The notes under the pieces were generated by a model. The model had not been told where the DNA came from and did not search any database. It was given only the letters and a program-made list of their open reading frames with translations. The position numbers were made by a program, and so were the translations under genes. Shown piece by piece: positions 31,331 to 40,927 of a DNA stretch of 64,000 nucleotides. Source of the stretch: JAYSSF01 sp043772005. Its GTDB lineage: Bacteria; Patescibacteriota; Gracilibacteria; Absconditabacterales; Absconditicoccaceae. The stretch's first letter is position 1. The number at the start of each line of letters is the position of its first letter. The stretch covers positions 1 through 64,000 of the forward strand of contig JAYVGP010000007.1 of the NCBI GenBank assembly GCA_043772005.1. Direction: 5' to 3'.

Positions 31331-31357
31331 TATAAAAACCCCGCATAAGTGCGGGGT
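31331..31357 (-). terminator. GC-rich terminator-like hairpin downstream of the VR gene
   Basis: ACCCCGC/GCGGGGT with a 6-base loop and a following T-run on the minus strand lies 60 bp after the target gene stop. It may end the target transcript or act as the DGR target-recognition hairpin. Confidence 0.65.
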
Positions 31358-31417
31358 GAATTCTCTCGATAATGAAAATATGATGCAAAATTGATGAATA
31401 GGTGAATGGACAAGTCA

Positions 31418-32197
31418 CTAGTTCGTAAATGAAACTGACAAACGAGCATCGTCCTCGTCGCCACAGTAGAAGTACGCTCCCTTGTCGTCTGACTCGCTTC
31501 ACACATACGCAAACCTACCTGCCACACGCACAGGCAACCACGCATACAGTCTGTCACCTGCTCAGTCGCGACTGCCATCGGAGTCCTGCCAACCTGCGTA
31601 TGGGATATTATTATCTTGAGCCCATTTATTGATCATTGGGAACATTTCACTATTATCTACATTATACCGATCAGTCTTTGCAAATAATCCAGGATATTGA
31701 TCAGCATAATCAGCAAATAGTTCTTTGAGATAGACTGTTGCTTCTGTCCAATCTCTACACTCTTTTACACTTTTTAATCATCAAAATGACTCAGCAATTC
31801 ATTCTCTACGAACAAAAGTATAGTCTGTACCATTGAAATTAAGCTTTCACTCATTCATATTTCTAGTGAGTTTGTCTTGGATCTTTCATTCAAAGATTTT
31901 AGGAGTAACTCATATTTCGAGCTTTGACTTAAGTTCTGCGAGCATCTGGAGCTGTGATTCAGGCATCTCTCCATTAGCCTTTTCGGCCTTAAGTTTTAAG
32001 AGTGTTTTACTATCATGGATTTGTTCTTGTCTTTTGCTTCTTGCTTCGTTTCTTGTCGAAACTATATTTTCATCACCCAAGAAATTACTAAGAATTACAT
32101 CTTTCGTCGGTACATTTAGTTTTGAAATAGCTGTCACTGCATCAATAGTTTCTTGATAACCATCTACTTGATAGGACTTTGGGGTTTTGATTGGCAT
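31418..32197 (-). CDS. DGR target (variable) protein
   Basis: This 259-residue protein ends in the VR. Residues 1-120 are charged and helical (coiled-coil-like, HDSKTLLKLKAEKANGE). The C-terminal 140 residues resemble a C-type-lectin/FGE-like DGR ligand-binding fold, with RLYAWLPVRV and GAYFYCGDEDDARLS in the variable region and the TAG stop right after it. The VR makes up the last about 57 codons. No signal peptide is seen, so a cytoplasmic or non-classically exported role is possible. The start at ATG 32197 is supported by an intergenic region just upstream. Confidence 0.9.
31426..31596 (-). repeat. DGR variable repeat (VR)
   Basis: The 171-bp counterpart of the TR, forming the 3' end of the target gene. 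Variable codons in frame include TR AAC to GAC, AAT to GAT, CAC to CGC, AAA to AGA, AAG to AGG, AAC to TAC (twice) and CAT to CGT. The end nearest the stop shares the TTGTCAGTTTCATTTA tract with TR and is the likely IMH. Confidence 0.95.
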
Positions 32198-32316
32198 GAT
32201 GTGTTGAGATTAAGGAAATACTTGATGTAATTATAGTCAAATTATAATATATTGCAAGTAATTTATTATAAGAGTCAATTATTGCAATCTATGACTAAAT
32301 ACGTATCTTATATACT

Positions 32317-32844
32317 ATGAAACAAACCAATATCGCCTTTATCGACTGACAAAACCTTCACCTCGGCACACATGCTGCGTGATGGAAGATCGATTTTCAC
32401 AGGCTCAGAGTGTATCTGAGAGATAAGTTTCAAGTTGTAGAGGCGTACTACTTCTTGGGTTTTGTAGACGAAGATGAACAAGAATTGTATAATAGTCTCC
32501 AGAAGGCAGGATTTATCATGATATTTAGAGAGCATAGTAGCAATCTCAAGGGTCAGAAAAAGTGAAACGTCGATAGCGATATTGTCTTTGAAGTGATGAA
32601 GCATATCATCGATAGAGACGATCGAGATCAAGCTGTACTGGTATCATGAGATGGTGACTATATCAAGATGGTCAACTACCTCATCAAGCACCAGCGCTTC
32701 AAGAAAATCCTCTTCCCAAACAAAAATCACTCATCACTATATAATCCCATCCAAATCAATTATGGAATCAATCTAAGTATCTCAGATATAAAACATAAAC
32801 TAAAATATCGCCCAAAAACCAAAACCAAAAAAGAGATGCCCTAA
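32317..32844 (+). CDS. NYN-domain (LabA/DUF88-like) predicted RNase
   Basis: This 175-residue PIN-like protein has IAFIDGQNLHLG at the N-terminus (catalytic Asp), DSDIVFEVMKHI and VLVSGDGDYIKMVNYL (further acidic residues), the typical NYN triad. Such proteins are metal-dependent RNases of varied roles. It is divergent from the DGR target gene and separated from it by 120 bp. Involvement with the DGR is not shown. Confidence 0.85.
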
Positions 32845-32984
32845 CGCACCAGCACGCTTCGGAATCTCTCTTGTCGTAATACAAGACCTATAATAATCAA
32901 ATTTATAAAAATTGCAAATCAAACTTTCTACTTACCTACCTAACTTATATCGAATATCTTCTTATTATTTAACCCACCATCCCT

Positions 32985-33503
32985 ATGAACAAAATTACCA
33001 CTCTTGCTTGTCTTGGACTTGGTCTGATATTACTCACTGGATGTAGTAACCCCAACCCCATGACACCATTATCATCCGGCGAACTAACTACCTGAGCTAT
33101 TGCTACAGGCACAGAGATTATGCCTACTGGTAGCGTTGCACCGCAGTTTACTACTAGTATGAGTTGAGCCCTGACTACTATGGTGACTCTCTCTACACCC
33201 ATCGAAAACACTGTGATTAGTAATCCACTATTACTCACAGGTACTGCTCCTGGTAATTGGTTCTTTGAAGCAACTGCTCCTGTGAGTATTGTAAACTGGG
33301 ATGGACTGATTATCGGTGAATGATACATCAGTGCATTAGACGATTGGATGACTACTGGACTCGTGTTATTTAGTGGTTCAGTTAGCTTCGAACGAGATCC
33401 GATGACTCCCTATCCGCACGGACGACTGATCCTCAAACGTAGCAATCCATCATGAGAGTCAGCCAATGAGCAATGGATCGAGATGCCTATTCTTTTTGAA
33501 TAA
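32985..33503 (+). CDS. Gmad2-domain lipoprotein
   Basis: This 172-residue protein carries a type II signal peptide ending LLTGC (lipobox Cys near residue 19) and a C-terminal Gmad2 Ig-like domain: ISNPLLLTGTAPGNWFFEA, then an ALDDWMTTG segment. It would be exported, cut by signal peptidase II (LspA, 2 kb downstream) and anchored to the outer face of the membrane. The function is unknown; in spore formers Gmad2 occurs with germination proteins, but here it stands alone. Confidence 0.85.
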
Positions 33504-33577
33504 AAAATTATTGTATACATTAAACTACAAAAAAATGATACGATAAGACGAATCAGTTCATAATCTTATAAATCTAT

Positions 33578-34831
33578 ATGCTCCTCATCCCCGACATCCA
33601 TATCAATACCCAATATCGTGATCAGATCATCTCGAAGCTGTCAGATATCATTACTTCTCACCCAGATGAGAAGCATATTGTGCTACTGGGAGATTATGTC
33701 TACATGTTTAGTTATGATCGTGATGCGCTTCTGGCCTTGTATAAATTGCTCATCTGACGATATCATGAGGGCAAGACGATCTATGTTTTGGCATGAAACC
33801 ATGACTGGCATGGTCAGCATTTTGTCTATGAAGAAGCCAGGCAAGCATGGGATATTATCAACTGAGTTGCGACCGACCCCCTTGATAAATGAGCTTTCCG
33901 TAGGACAGAGGATTTGGGAGCGATCCATTTCATCACTACCCCACAAGTCTACCACATCGAATGAGAATCCATCCTCATGATGCCATACATGATCGACCGA
34001 ACTCAACGTACGAATCCTGAAATAACTAATCTCCTACCCCATCATTCACTCTACACTGTCCTCACCCAATCCACCAACAAATACGAGCAAGCCTCTGGTT
34101 GGCTCAATCTCACACTCGAATATTATACCCAAACATACAAAATCGATACGATCATCCATCATTACTACACTGCCGATACACAGTTCCCATGACTAAGGAC
34201 ACAGTTTTCATATCGTGACGTTGCACTTGACCCATATTGGATGACTACAAAATATAACATTATCTCATGACATATCCATCATCCGTTCATATACGGTCAG
34301 TATCTATGCTGTGGAAGCCTGTGGAATACTGCTGCTAACGAGACCAATCAATTCAAGTATTACTGGATTAAACATGGCAAATCTATCAAGTGATACCAAC
34401 TCCAGATTAATCCCCATCTCACCCTCCCCTATGCTGGCTCACCCATTAGTGAGTCAGATATTATTTCACATCGAGATACACTTACTACTCAGCAGTCTGA
34501 GCAGTTGCAATCTATATATTTCGATATAACACTTCATCATAGCTCTCCTAGCACCAAATTGATCAACCTCGTAGTAACAACCACCGATCATCATGAGATT
34601 ACAGACCTCATAGATCAACAATGTAGTAGTCAGGTCCACTCGATCAAACCCAAGTACAATATTACCATCTCCAATAATCAAGATTCGCTCATGTTGGATA
34701 CAGAGAAACTACAAACTAGTGTTGTCAATCGGCAGGAGACTCTCACCCATTACATCACTAACAAGTACCCCAGCCAATATCAAAGCTATCTTGATTTGCT
34801 CGATGAATTGCAAGTCATTACTAAAAAGTAG
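33578..34831 (+). CDS. Calcineurin-like metallophosphoesterase
   Basis: This 417-residue protein has the five metal-binding blocks: IPDIH, LLGDYV, AGNHDWH (the G is TGA 33794-33796), HHYYTAD and a GHIHHP block. The second half (residues 260-417) is an unassigned helical/beta extension that could bind substrate or DNA, as in the MRE11/SbcD-like families, but no SbcC gene is adjacent. The substrate is unknown. Confidence 0.88.
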
Positions 34832-34839
34832 TTAAATAA

Positions 34840-34867
34840 TTGACAAATATATATTTACCCATATAAT
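34840..34867 (+). promoter_or_regulatory. Strong promoter for lspA
   Basis: TTGACA, 16-base spacer, TATAAT: a consensus sigma-70 promoter whose expected start is about 10 bases before ATG 34883, so the leader is very short. Confidence 0.75.
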
Positions 34868-34882
34868 AAGATATTATTTGAT

Positions 34883-35389
34883 ATGAAATACCACATGAAA
34901 ATTAGATGGCTCAGCCGCATTAGCAACTTTAGACCCCATATATTGATCACTATTGCTGCTACTATCATCCTCGCAGTGATTGATCTAGGAACTAAGCATT
35001 TCTTTTATAATCATGTATGAGCTGCCTTTAGTTGGGTACAGCCCGCATTTAATCATGGAATATCATATAGTATCTGACTTAATATGGCGTTGATCATATT
35101 AGTGTCAGTGATATGTCTGTTATGGGTGATGAGAATGTATATCAAGCACCACATCCATAGTATTGTCTTTATGCTGATTATGTCATGATGAATCGGTAAC
35201 CTGATTGACAGAGTGATGTATGGATGAGTTAGGGATTTTATTTATCTGGGAGATAAGATACCTATGTTTAATTTTATTTTCAATGTAGCAGATATTTGTC
35301 TGATTTTGTGATGAATTTTGCTCATATATCATTATAATCAGGTCGATATCACCACACAAGATCCTGATAGCACCAAGCACCTGCTATAG
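34883..35389 (+). CDS. lspA: Lipoprotein signal peptidase (signal peptidase II)
   Basis: This 168-residue protein has four membrane helices and the two catalytic Asp motifs: IGNLIDR (GNxxDR, with two consecutive TGA Gly codons just before) and FNVADICL. AFNHGISYS matches the N-x-G block. It removes signal peptides from prolipoproteins such as the Gmad2 lipoprotein nearby. A second possible start is ATG 34895. Confidence 0.93.
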
Positions 35390-35521
35390 TTTGTAAAGTT
35401 GAAAATTATAAAGTTCATAAGGTAGAATCCTTATTTTACTTACTACTACTTTACAAGCCCCACAGCAACAGTCTATACCCGACAAGGGTGCGAACTTTAT
35501 AAACTTTATAAACTAATCCGT

Positions 35522-36175
35522 ATGCAACAAAAAGACATCATCCTCTTCGGTATTCAATGATCTGGTAAATGAACTCAAAGTGCACTTATCCGTGAGGTAT
35601 ATCCGCAATATTTTGCATACGAACCTGGAGATATCATCAGGGCCATGAGTAAAATTGATGGACCCGTAGGACACTTTTTCAAAGGAAATAATACCGGTAA
35701 AATGCTTGATAATAGTACGATCTGTTCACTATTTGATATGTATACTACTATCTTGGATGATGACCAACAGATGCTACTGGATGGGTTCCCAAGGAACTAT
35801 ACACAGATGTACCATGTGCTTGCTCATACTCGCAAACTCCGCCGTAAAATCATGGGTATCTATCTTGATCTCAACAAAAATATTGCAATTGATAGACTCG
35901 TTAATAGGTACTATGTCAAAAAAGACTGACATCTATATCCAGCGTTTGCTCATGAGCTTGATGAACTTAAATCACAATGACATGAGATTGTCCACCGTGA
36001 AGACGACAATGAAGCATCGATTAAACAAAGAATCGATCTATATTTCCAAGATACGATGCCTGTGATTAGACACTTTGAAGATACAGGGCTGCTATATAGA
36101 GTCAATGCAGATCAACCAATCGAAGATGTATTTGCTGATATCCAGAAGCTTATTGAAACAGTAGAGCTCGACTAG
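35522..36175 (+). CDS. adk: Adenylate kinase
   Basis: This 217-residue protein has the P-loop GIQGSGKGTQ (two of the glycines are TGA), DGFPRN (AMP/Mg region) and a RxxxR-type NRYYVKKD lid start. The lid is longer and more acidic than in E. coli Adk. It interconverts AMP, ADP and ATP. Its 5' leader contains TTATAAAGTTC and GAACTTTATAA 70 bases apart. Confidence 0.9.
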
Positions 36176-36199
36176 ACTAGAAGTTTTGATAAAATAGTA

Positions 36200-36258
36200 A
36201 AATCTGAGCAACAGCGAATATTTGAAGAAAATGGACTTGCAATCGGGTCAGATTTTTT
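36200..36258 (+). terminator. Long-loop terminator-like structure after adk
   Basis: AAATCTGA and TCAGATTTTTT are complementary but 40 bases apart. They share the AATCTGA/TCAGATT stem of the prfA terminator. Confidence 0.5.
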
Positions 36259-36297
36259 CATACATATGGTTACTATTATTTTGTAATTTTTTATGCC

Positions 36298-36654
36298 ATG
36301 CAATTCACTGGAAGAGTAACAACTAAAACACCACAGATCACTGTTGGAGCTAACAACACGCCTAAGATCTCACTTATTATGGAAGAAGATAGCGAAAAAC
36401 AATATAAAGATAGCATTATGATCGACTTTGTCGGAGAAGAAAAAGTAGCACTCGTCGATGGTATCGCAGAGGGTAGCACTATCACTGTGTCGTTTAACAC
36501 CAGAGCTACTGAGTATAACGGTAGATACTATAATAACCTCAACGGATGGAGAATCGAAGGAGGTAACAGCAACGGGTGATCAAACGAATGATCAGCTCCA
36601 GCCAAGAAAAAAGAAGAAAAGATAGAAGAAGATTTTGATGATTTACCGTTCTAG
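36298..36654 (+). CDS. DUF3127 family protein
   Basis: This 118-residue protein matches DUF3127: a TGRVTTKTPQI beginning, a central EKVALVDGIAEGSTITVSF and the TEYNGRYYNNLNGWRI signature. The fold is OB-like and the family is often viewed as ssDNA-binding. The C-terminus is charged (KKKEEKIEEDFDDLPF), similar in style to SSB tails, which end in an acidic -DDLPF peptide. Confidence 0.85.
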
Positions 36655-36668
36655 TTTCTCGTCGTCCT

Positions 36669-36709
36669 CGTCATTGCGAGGAAGTATGATGCGACAATCC
36701 AGTATCTAG
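36669..36709. repeat. Degenerate 'GTCATTGCGAGG...GCGACAATCCAG' interspersed repeat
   Basis: The sequence matches in outline a dispersed repeat common across bacterial genomes (TCATTGCGAGG, then GCGACAATCCAG). It sits between DUF3127 and its terminator. Confidence 0.45.
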
Positions 36710-36711
36710 AA

Positions 36712-36736
36712 GTCCCGACCTATTCGGGATTTTTTC
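36712..36736 (+). terminator. Terminator after DUF3127 gene
   Basis: TCCCGA/TCGGGA with a short loop followed by TTTTT. Confidence 0.8.
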
Positions 36737-36852
36737 TTTAAATTAAATATCACTTGACTCTATATTTATTTTCATTAAGTTTGTATTATATAATTAATGT
36801 CAAGTATTCAAAACATCACTTCTATCCTACCAACACCAATGGTCAATGGTGA

Positions 36853-37056
36853 ATGTCAGTCTCCGCGTCAAGGGCTAAAAATAAAAAAGATATGAAAATA
36901 ATTGTTAAAATTGGTGAGTATTATATTACCCCAAATCTTGCCAAAACTCTTAAACAAAATCTCGAATCAGAGCTAATCATCGTATCGGAGACAGTAGAAG
37001 ATTGGAATAAAAGGGAGGATGTGCCGAAAATTATTGACGCTCTCTCTCTAAATTAA
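36853..37056 (+). CDS. Hypothetical protein, upstream half of split alpha-CTD-like gene
   Basis: The frame runs from ATG 36853 (or the better ATG 36892) to TAA 37054-37056. It ends inside a (CT)5 tract (37040-37049). If one CT is removed the reading continues as KIIDALSKLTQEEIDIL into the next open frame. No family is recognised for this half alone. Confidence 0.55.
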   Translation: MSVSASRAKNKKDMKIIVKIGEYYITPNLAKTLKQNLESELIIVSETVEDWNKREDVPKIIDALSLN

Positions 37057-37127
37057 CCCAAGAAGAAATTGATATACTTAGGCTTGGATCGTTATTTAGC
37101 GAATCAAATCCAAAACTATCAAGAAAG

Positions 37128-37313
37128 ATGTCAGAGATTGGCTTGAGTGTAAGACTATTTTCTTGCTTGAAAGCTGCCGATTGTATCGAATACACAGTAA
37201 AAGATTTTTTTGAAAAAATAAAGATCAGCGACACTATGCAATTTCGTAACTTTGGAAAAAAATCTCTGAATGAATTGGAAGCATTGGCAAAGGAAGTGAG
37301 TATTAGCTGGTAG
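37128..37313 (+). CDS. RNA polymerase alpha C-terminal-domain-like protein
   Basis: This 61-residue product resembles the alpha-CTD: LSVRLFSCLKAADC (RxxNCL-like helix) followed by FRNFGKKSLNELE. The alpha-CTD contacts UP elements, activators and sigma. The frame is open for 26 codons upstream of this ATG with coding-like sequence, so the natural start may lie in the preceding frame through a shift at the CT tract. It is followed by a terminator. Confidence 0.6.
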   Translation: MSEIGLSVRLFSCLKAADCIEYTVKDFFEKIKISDTMQFRNFGKKSLNELEALAKEVSISW

Positions 37314-37318
37314 TAATT

Positions 37319-37372
37319 AAAAAAATCAATCAGAGTTTTCTGCAGTTTCTGCTTACTGATTGATTTTTTATT
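37319..37372 (+). terminator. Terminator after alpha-CTD-like gene
   Basis: AAAAATCAATCAG/CTGATTGATTTTTT stem with an interior CAG/CTG-rich loop and T-run. Confidence 0.8.
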
Positions 37373-37429
37373 TTAAGAAGAATTTTTAATGCTCATTTCT
37401 CTGTTACGAGAAATCTTTAGGTTTTTCTA

Positions 37430-38404
37430 TTAGGAAAAATCAAACATCCTGAAATCCTGTGTCATTGCCTCGAGAAATAATTCTTTATCAAACTTCATGG
37501 CTACAAATGTATTAGTCTGAATTCTCGCGATATTACGCTGATCGATAATAGTCTCGCCCTTGGTATATTCACCCTGAGTCTCCACCATGACCTGCTGAAA
37601 AGCTCCCTCGTACAAATGAGGATACAGGAGTAGTCAGACCGTATGCGCATCATGCACATAAAAGCCATGCTCATATCCTGTCTCACGAAACTGCATATTA
37701 GTCTTGATGAGGAAGTTGGTCAACTCAAACATAAACGCCTGCTTATTGCTATGATTGATCTCACGGAAGCAGTTTATCATATCATTGTTGTCAAACACCA
37801 TACTCGTCGTCAGATCCAGTGGAGCGAGTATCAGATTATCAGTCGCATCAAATACGACCTTAGCACTTGCTGGATCATATGCAATATTAAACTCTGCTAC
37901 TGGAGTTATATTACCATGCATATCGATCGCTCCACCCATAGCAATAACCCTATGACACTGCTGAAGAATCCCCGGTATATGCTGCTCAGCAAGTGCGAGA
38001 TTGGTCATGGGACCAGTAGCGAGAATCGTGAGGTCTGACCCATGCGTTTGTATCGCTTGTACGATCATATCGATACTATCTAGTTCCATGTCTGGTAGCT
38101 TCGGTGATGGCAACATGCTCGACAGCCCTCCGATCCCATCCGATCCATGAATATGAGATGCATCTTCCGATACAATCTGTCTATGATCCTTAGCAACGGG
38201 AACATCTGCAATGACAAACTCGCACATACGTAGAGCATTCATATAGGTCAAGTCAGCAGAAACATTTCATCATACCGTTGAGATACCGATCACCTCCATC
38301 GGGATATGTGCAAATTTATGATTGATGAGTAACCATAACAGGGCGAAGATATCATCTCCACCTGGATCACAGTCAATCAGGATATAGTGTTTTTGTATAT
38401 TCAT
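37430..38404 (-). CDS. Inosine-uridine type nucleoside hydrolase
   Basis: This 324-residue protein has DCDPGGDD at the N-terminus (the calcium-binding Asp cluster DxDxGxDD), ILATGPMTNLA, MGGAIDMHGN and an EFNIAYDP segment; the second calcium/His region is YVHDAHTV. It cleaves nucleosides to base and ribose and would salvage bases in an auxotrophic cell. Convergent with the alpha-CTD-like gene. Confidence 0.9.
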
Positions 38405-38525
38405 AAAACAAATTATATCTACAACCACTCTTTTAAGCAACTTCTTCGCCTATTTTCCCTTTTATATTCTCCTCAAAATCATTATAGTCGTAGTATTATT
38501 TTAGCGTTTTCAGTATTTGAAACTT

Positions 38526-39947
38526 ATGAAATTAACTATCTGACTCGAAATCCATCTCAAACTTGCAACTGAAGCCAAAGTATACTGTCGTTGTCGCAAC
38601 TCACAGGATTTTGACAATGATACGCCCAATACGTATGTGTGCCCCGTATGTACTGCTCAGCCTGGTGCGTTGCCAGTCGTTAATCATGAGGCGGTCATCA
38701 AGGCACTGGAGCTTGGTAAAGTATTATGATGTACATCCAATCCGCACCCCACTCGAGATCGTAAATCATATTTCTATCCTGACTCCCCTGTTGGATATCA
38801 GATCACTCAGCTTCATAATCCAATCAATGGTGAGTGATCATTTAGCTTTTGGGATAGTAGCTACACACAACTTCATACCGTGCAAATCCAACAAGCACAT
38901 ATCGAAAACGATACTGCCAAGACTATCCACATGGATGGAAAAGCCTACCTCGATTTTAACCGTTGTGGGACACCACTGGTAGAGATTGTGACAAGACCTG
39001 ACTTCCACAGTGCTGATGAGGTGACCGACTTCCTCAAGGAACTTCAAAGAGTCGTGAAATGGAACAACATCGCCTATGCCGACCTCGAAAAAGGTCAGAT
39101 GAGAGTCGATGTAAATCTATCAGTGAGTGATACTGATCAGTTGTGAACCAGAGTTGAGATCAAGAATATGAACTCGTTTTCTGCTATCCGTAGGGCAATC
39201 GATCATGAGTACAACCGTCACGTGGCCTTGATCCAAGCATGATGACAGATCGAACAAGCGACTGTGGGCTGGGATGACGCCAAAACTGAGACCTATATGA
39301 TGCGTAGCAAGGAGGATAGTATGGATTACCGTTACTTCCCCGAGCCAGATCTCCCGGCTCTTGATATTCGTGATGATATAGCTAAGCTGACCGCCCTCGA
39401 GTTAATTGTTCCATCTCAAGAAGTTGATTGGATGATTATCCAGTGATTTAACAAAGAATATATCAACGCCCTCACCAACGACCTCAGCATCCTTCACTAT
39501 TTCAAAAAAGTACTCGAACATCAGATTCCAGCTCATACGATTGCCAAGTGGATGACGTGACTGATGATGGGACAAATTCAGATCTATGGTATTGATGAGC
39601 TCAAGTTTACTCAAGCACAATTTATTGAGTTTTGCAAACTCAACTATGAGTGATCATTATCAGATCATCATGCCAAGACGATCATCGAACACATGATTCA
39701 AACAGGAAAATCTGCGCCAGATTTGATCCGTGAGCTTGGCTTTGATCAGCAGTCAGACATAGACCTCTCATCCATCATTGCACAGGTAGTAGAAGCGAAC
39801 CCCAAAGTACTGGAAGATTATAAATGATGAAAGCCATCTGCAGCATGATTCTTCATCGGCCAAGTCATGAAAGCCACGGCCGGCAAATGCGATCCTAAGG
39901 AAGTTAAACCTGCTGTAGAACAATATTTATCATCACTCATATCCTAA
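38526..39947 (+). CDS. gatB: Asp-tRNA(Asn)/Glu-tRNA(Gln) amidotransferase subunit B
   Basis: This 473-residue protein begins IGLEIHLKLATEAKVYCRC with the zinc module CRC...CPVC. It carries AYLDFNRCGTPLVEIV, RVDVNLSVS and RSKEDSMDYRYFPEPDLP, and the C-terminal YqeY-like tail domain. With GatA and GatC it converts mischarged Glu-tRNA(Gln)/Asp-tRNA(Asn). GatC is at 59.4 kb; GatA is not in the window. Confidence 0.95.
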
Positions 39948-39956
39948 AAAGAAGTA

Positions 39957-40217
39957 ATGTGAAAATTCCAACCAAAACGTCGAATTGATCATGCATGAAA
40001 AAGACGTAATAATTATTATAAAAAGTGAAGAACCAAATATACTGAATGACATATCCACGATCAAATTGGAATATGAGTTACGATCATAGCGACAATAATT
40101 TGAATATGGTGGTGAATCGATTCTCTTATCTGAAATCAGTTTATTGGCTCTATCATAACACTAATGACTATAGCTATACTATGTTTTGGAATACGATATT
40201 ATCATAAAAAGTTTTAA
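39957..40217 (+). CDS. Small membrane protein, 86 aa
   Basis: A basic N-terminus (KFQPKRRIDHAGKRRNNYYKKG) is followed by two hydrophobic segments (IGIGVTIIATIIGIGGG and a second to residue 80). It lies 9 bp after gatB in the same direction and uses eleven or more TGA codons in 86 residues, the densest use in the window. The function is unknown. Confidence 0.5.
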
Positions 40218-40229
40218 TTATTATCATAA

Positions 40230-40769
40230 GTACACATCAACAACACAATACAATGTACTTTCCGATGAAGACTTGATCCTGGCAAAGGAATTGATCTTTT
40301 GATTGAGATTCTACCACAATTTATCAAACAATCGCAACACGACCGAGAATTTCACATCTTCGGGACTGGGTTACTAGAACACTCCATCAAGCAGTTCTCA
40401 CAACAATATCCACAAATCAAACTATATGGACGAGCCACGCGAGATCAGATTAAACCAGTCGCACAGTCATGACACTATTGTCTATGCCCATCGCAGCTCT
40501 TAGAATCTTTTGGGATGACAGCACTAGAATGATGTAAACTCTGATTGCCAGTTATCGGCCCATTCAAGTGATGATTGCAGCAATTTATAGTTTCAGACTT
40601 CGCTCAATTTAAAGACATATCACTAGACTGGCAATCTCTTCTCCAACTTCTCCTCTATATTGATCACAATCATGATCATTACTACTCTCAACGACAATCA
40701 CAAACTCTTCAAATTGCTTCCAAATTTGGTCCTTCTCAACGACTACACAAGATCCAGAAATTCCTTTAG
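40230..40769 (+). pseudogene. 5'-truncated family 4 glycosyltransferase remnant
   Basis: The open frame from 40230 to TAG 40767-40769 encodes the C-terminal half of a GT1/GT4-type glycosyltransferase: FRGRLDPGKGIDLLIEIL, IFGTGLLEHSI and CPSQLLESFGMTALEG. No in-frame ATG precedes it; a TAA sits at 40227-40229 and the N-terminal acceptor domain is missing. It therefore looks like the surviving end of a deleted gene, or a domain expressed from a non-standard start. Confidence 0.65.
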
Positions 40770-40782
40770 TCTTTCGCCTTTA

Positions 40783-40828
40783 TAGTCAATCAACCACATA
40801 ATTCAGAAAATTATTGTTGATTGACTAC
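40783..40828. repeat. Perfect 12-bp inverted repeat
   Basis: TAGTCAATCAAC and GTTGATTGACTA flank about 21 bases. It ends next to a TACGTAGTAAATT tract like the palindrome ATTTACTACGTAGTAAAT at 25925. The sequence AGTAAAT(T/C) recurs in several intergenic regions. Confidence 0.5.
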
Positions 40829-40927
40829 GTAGTAAATTGTCTTGAATTATAAGCTTTACTTTGGGTTATGAGTTTACTATATCAATGTGAGAAAATCTTA
40901 ATTATTTAATCAATTTACTATAGCTTT

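Noticed and set aside
30903..31596. TR/VR pair as an ordinary gene duplication
   Set aside because: The differences are almost all at adenines of one copy, beside an RT with DGR-type motifs and an Avd-like gene.
37040..37049. Treating the alpha-CTD split as a simple sequencing error
   Set aside because: Not excluded, but a CT repeat is also a natural slippage site, so it was kept as a finding instead of corrected.
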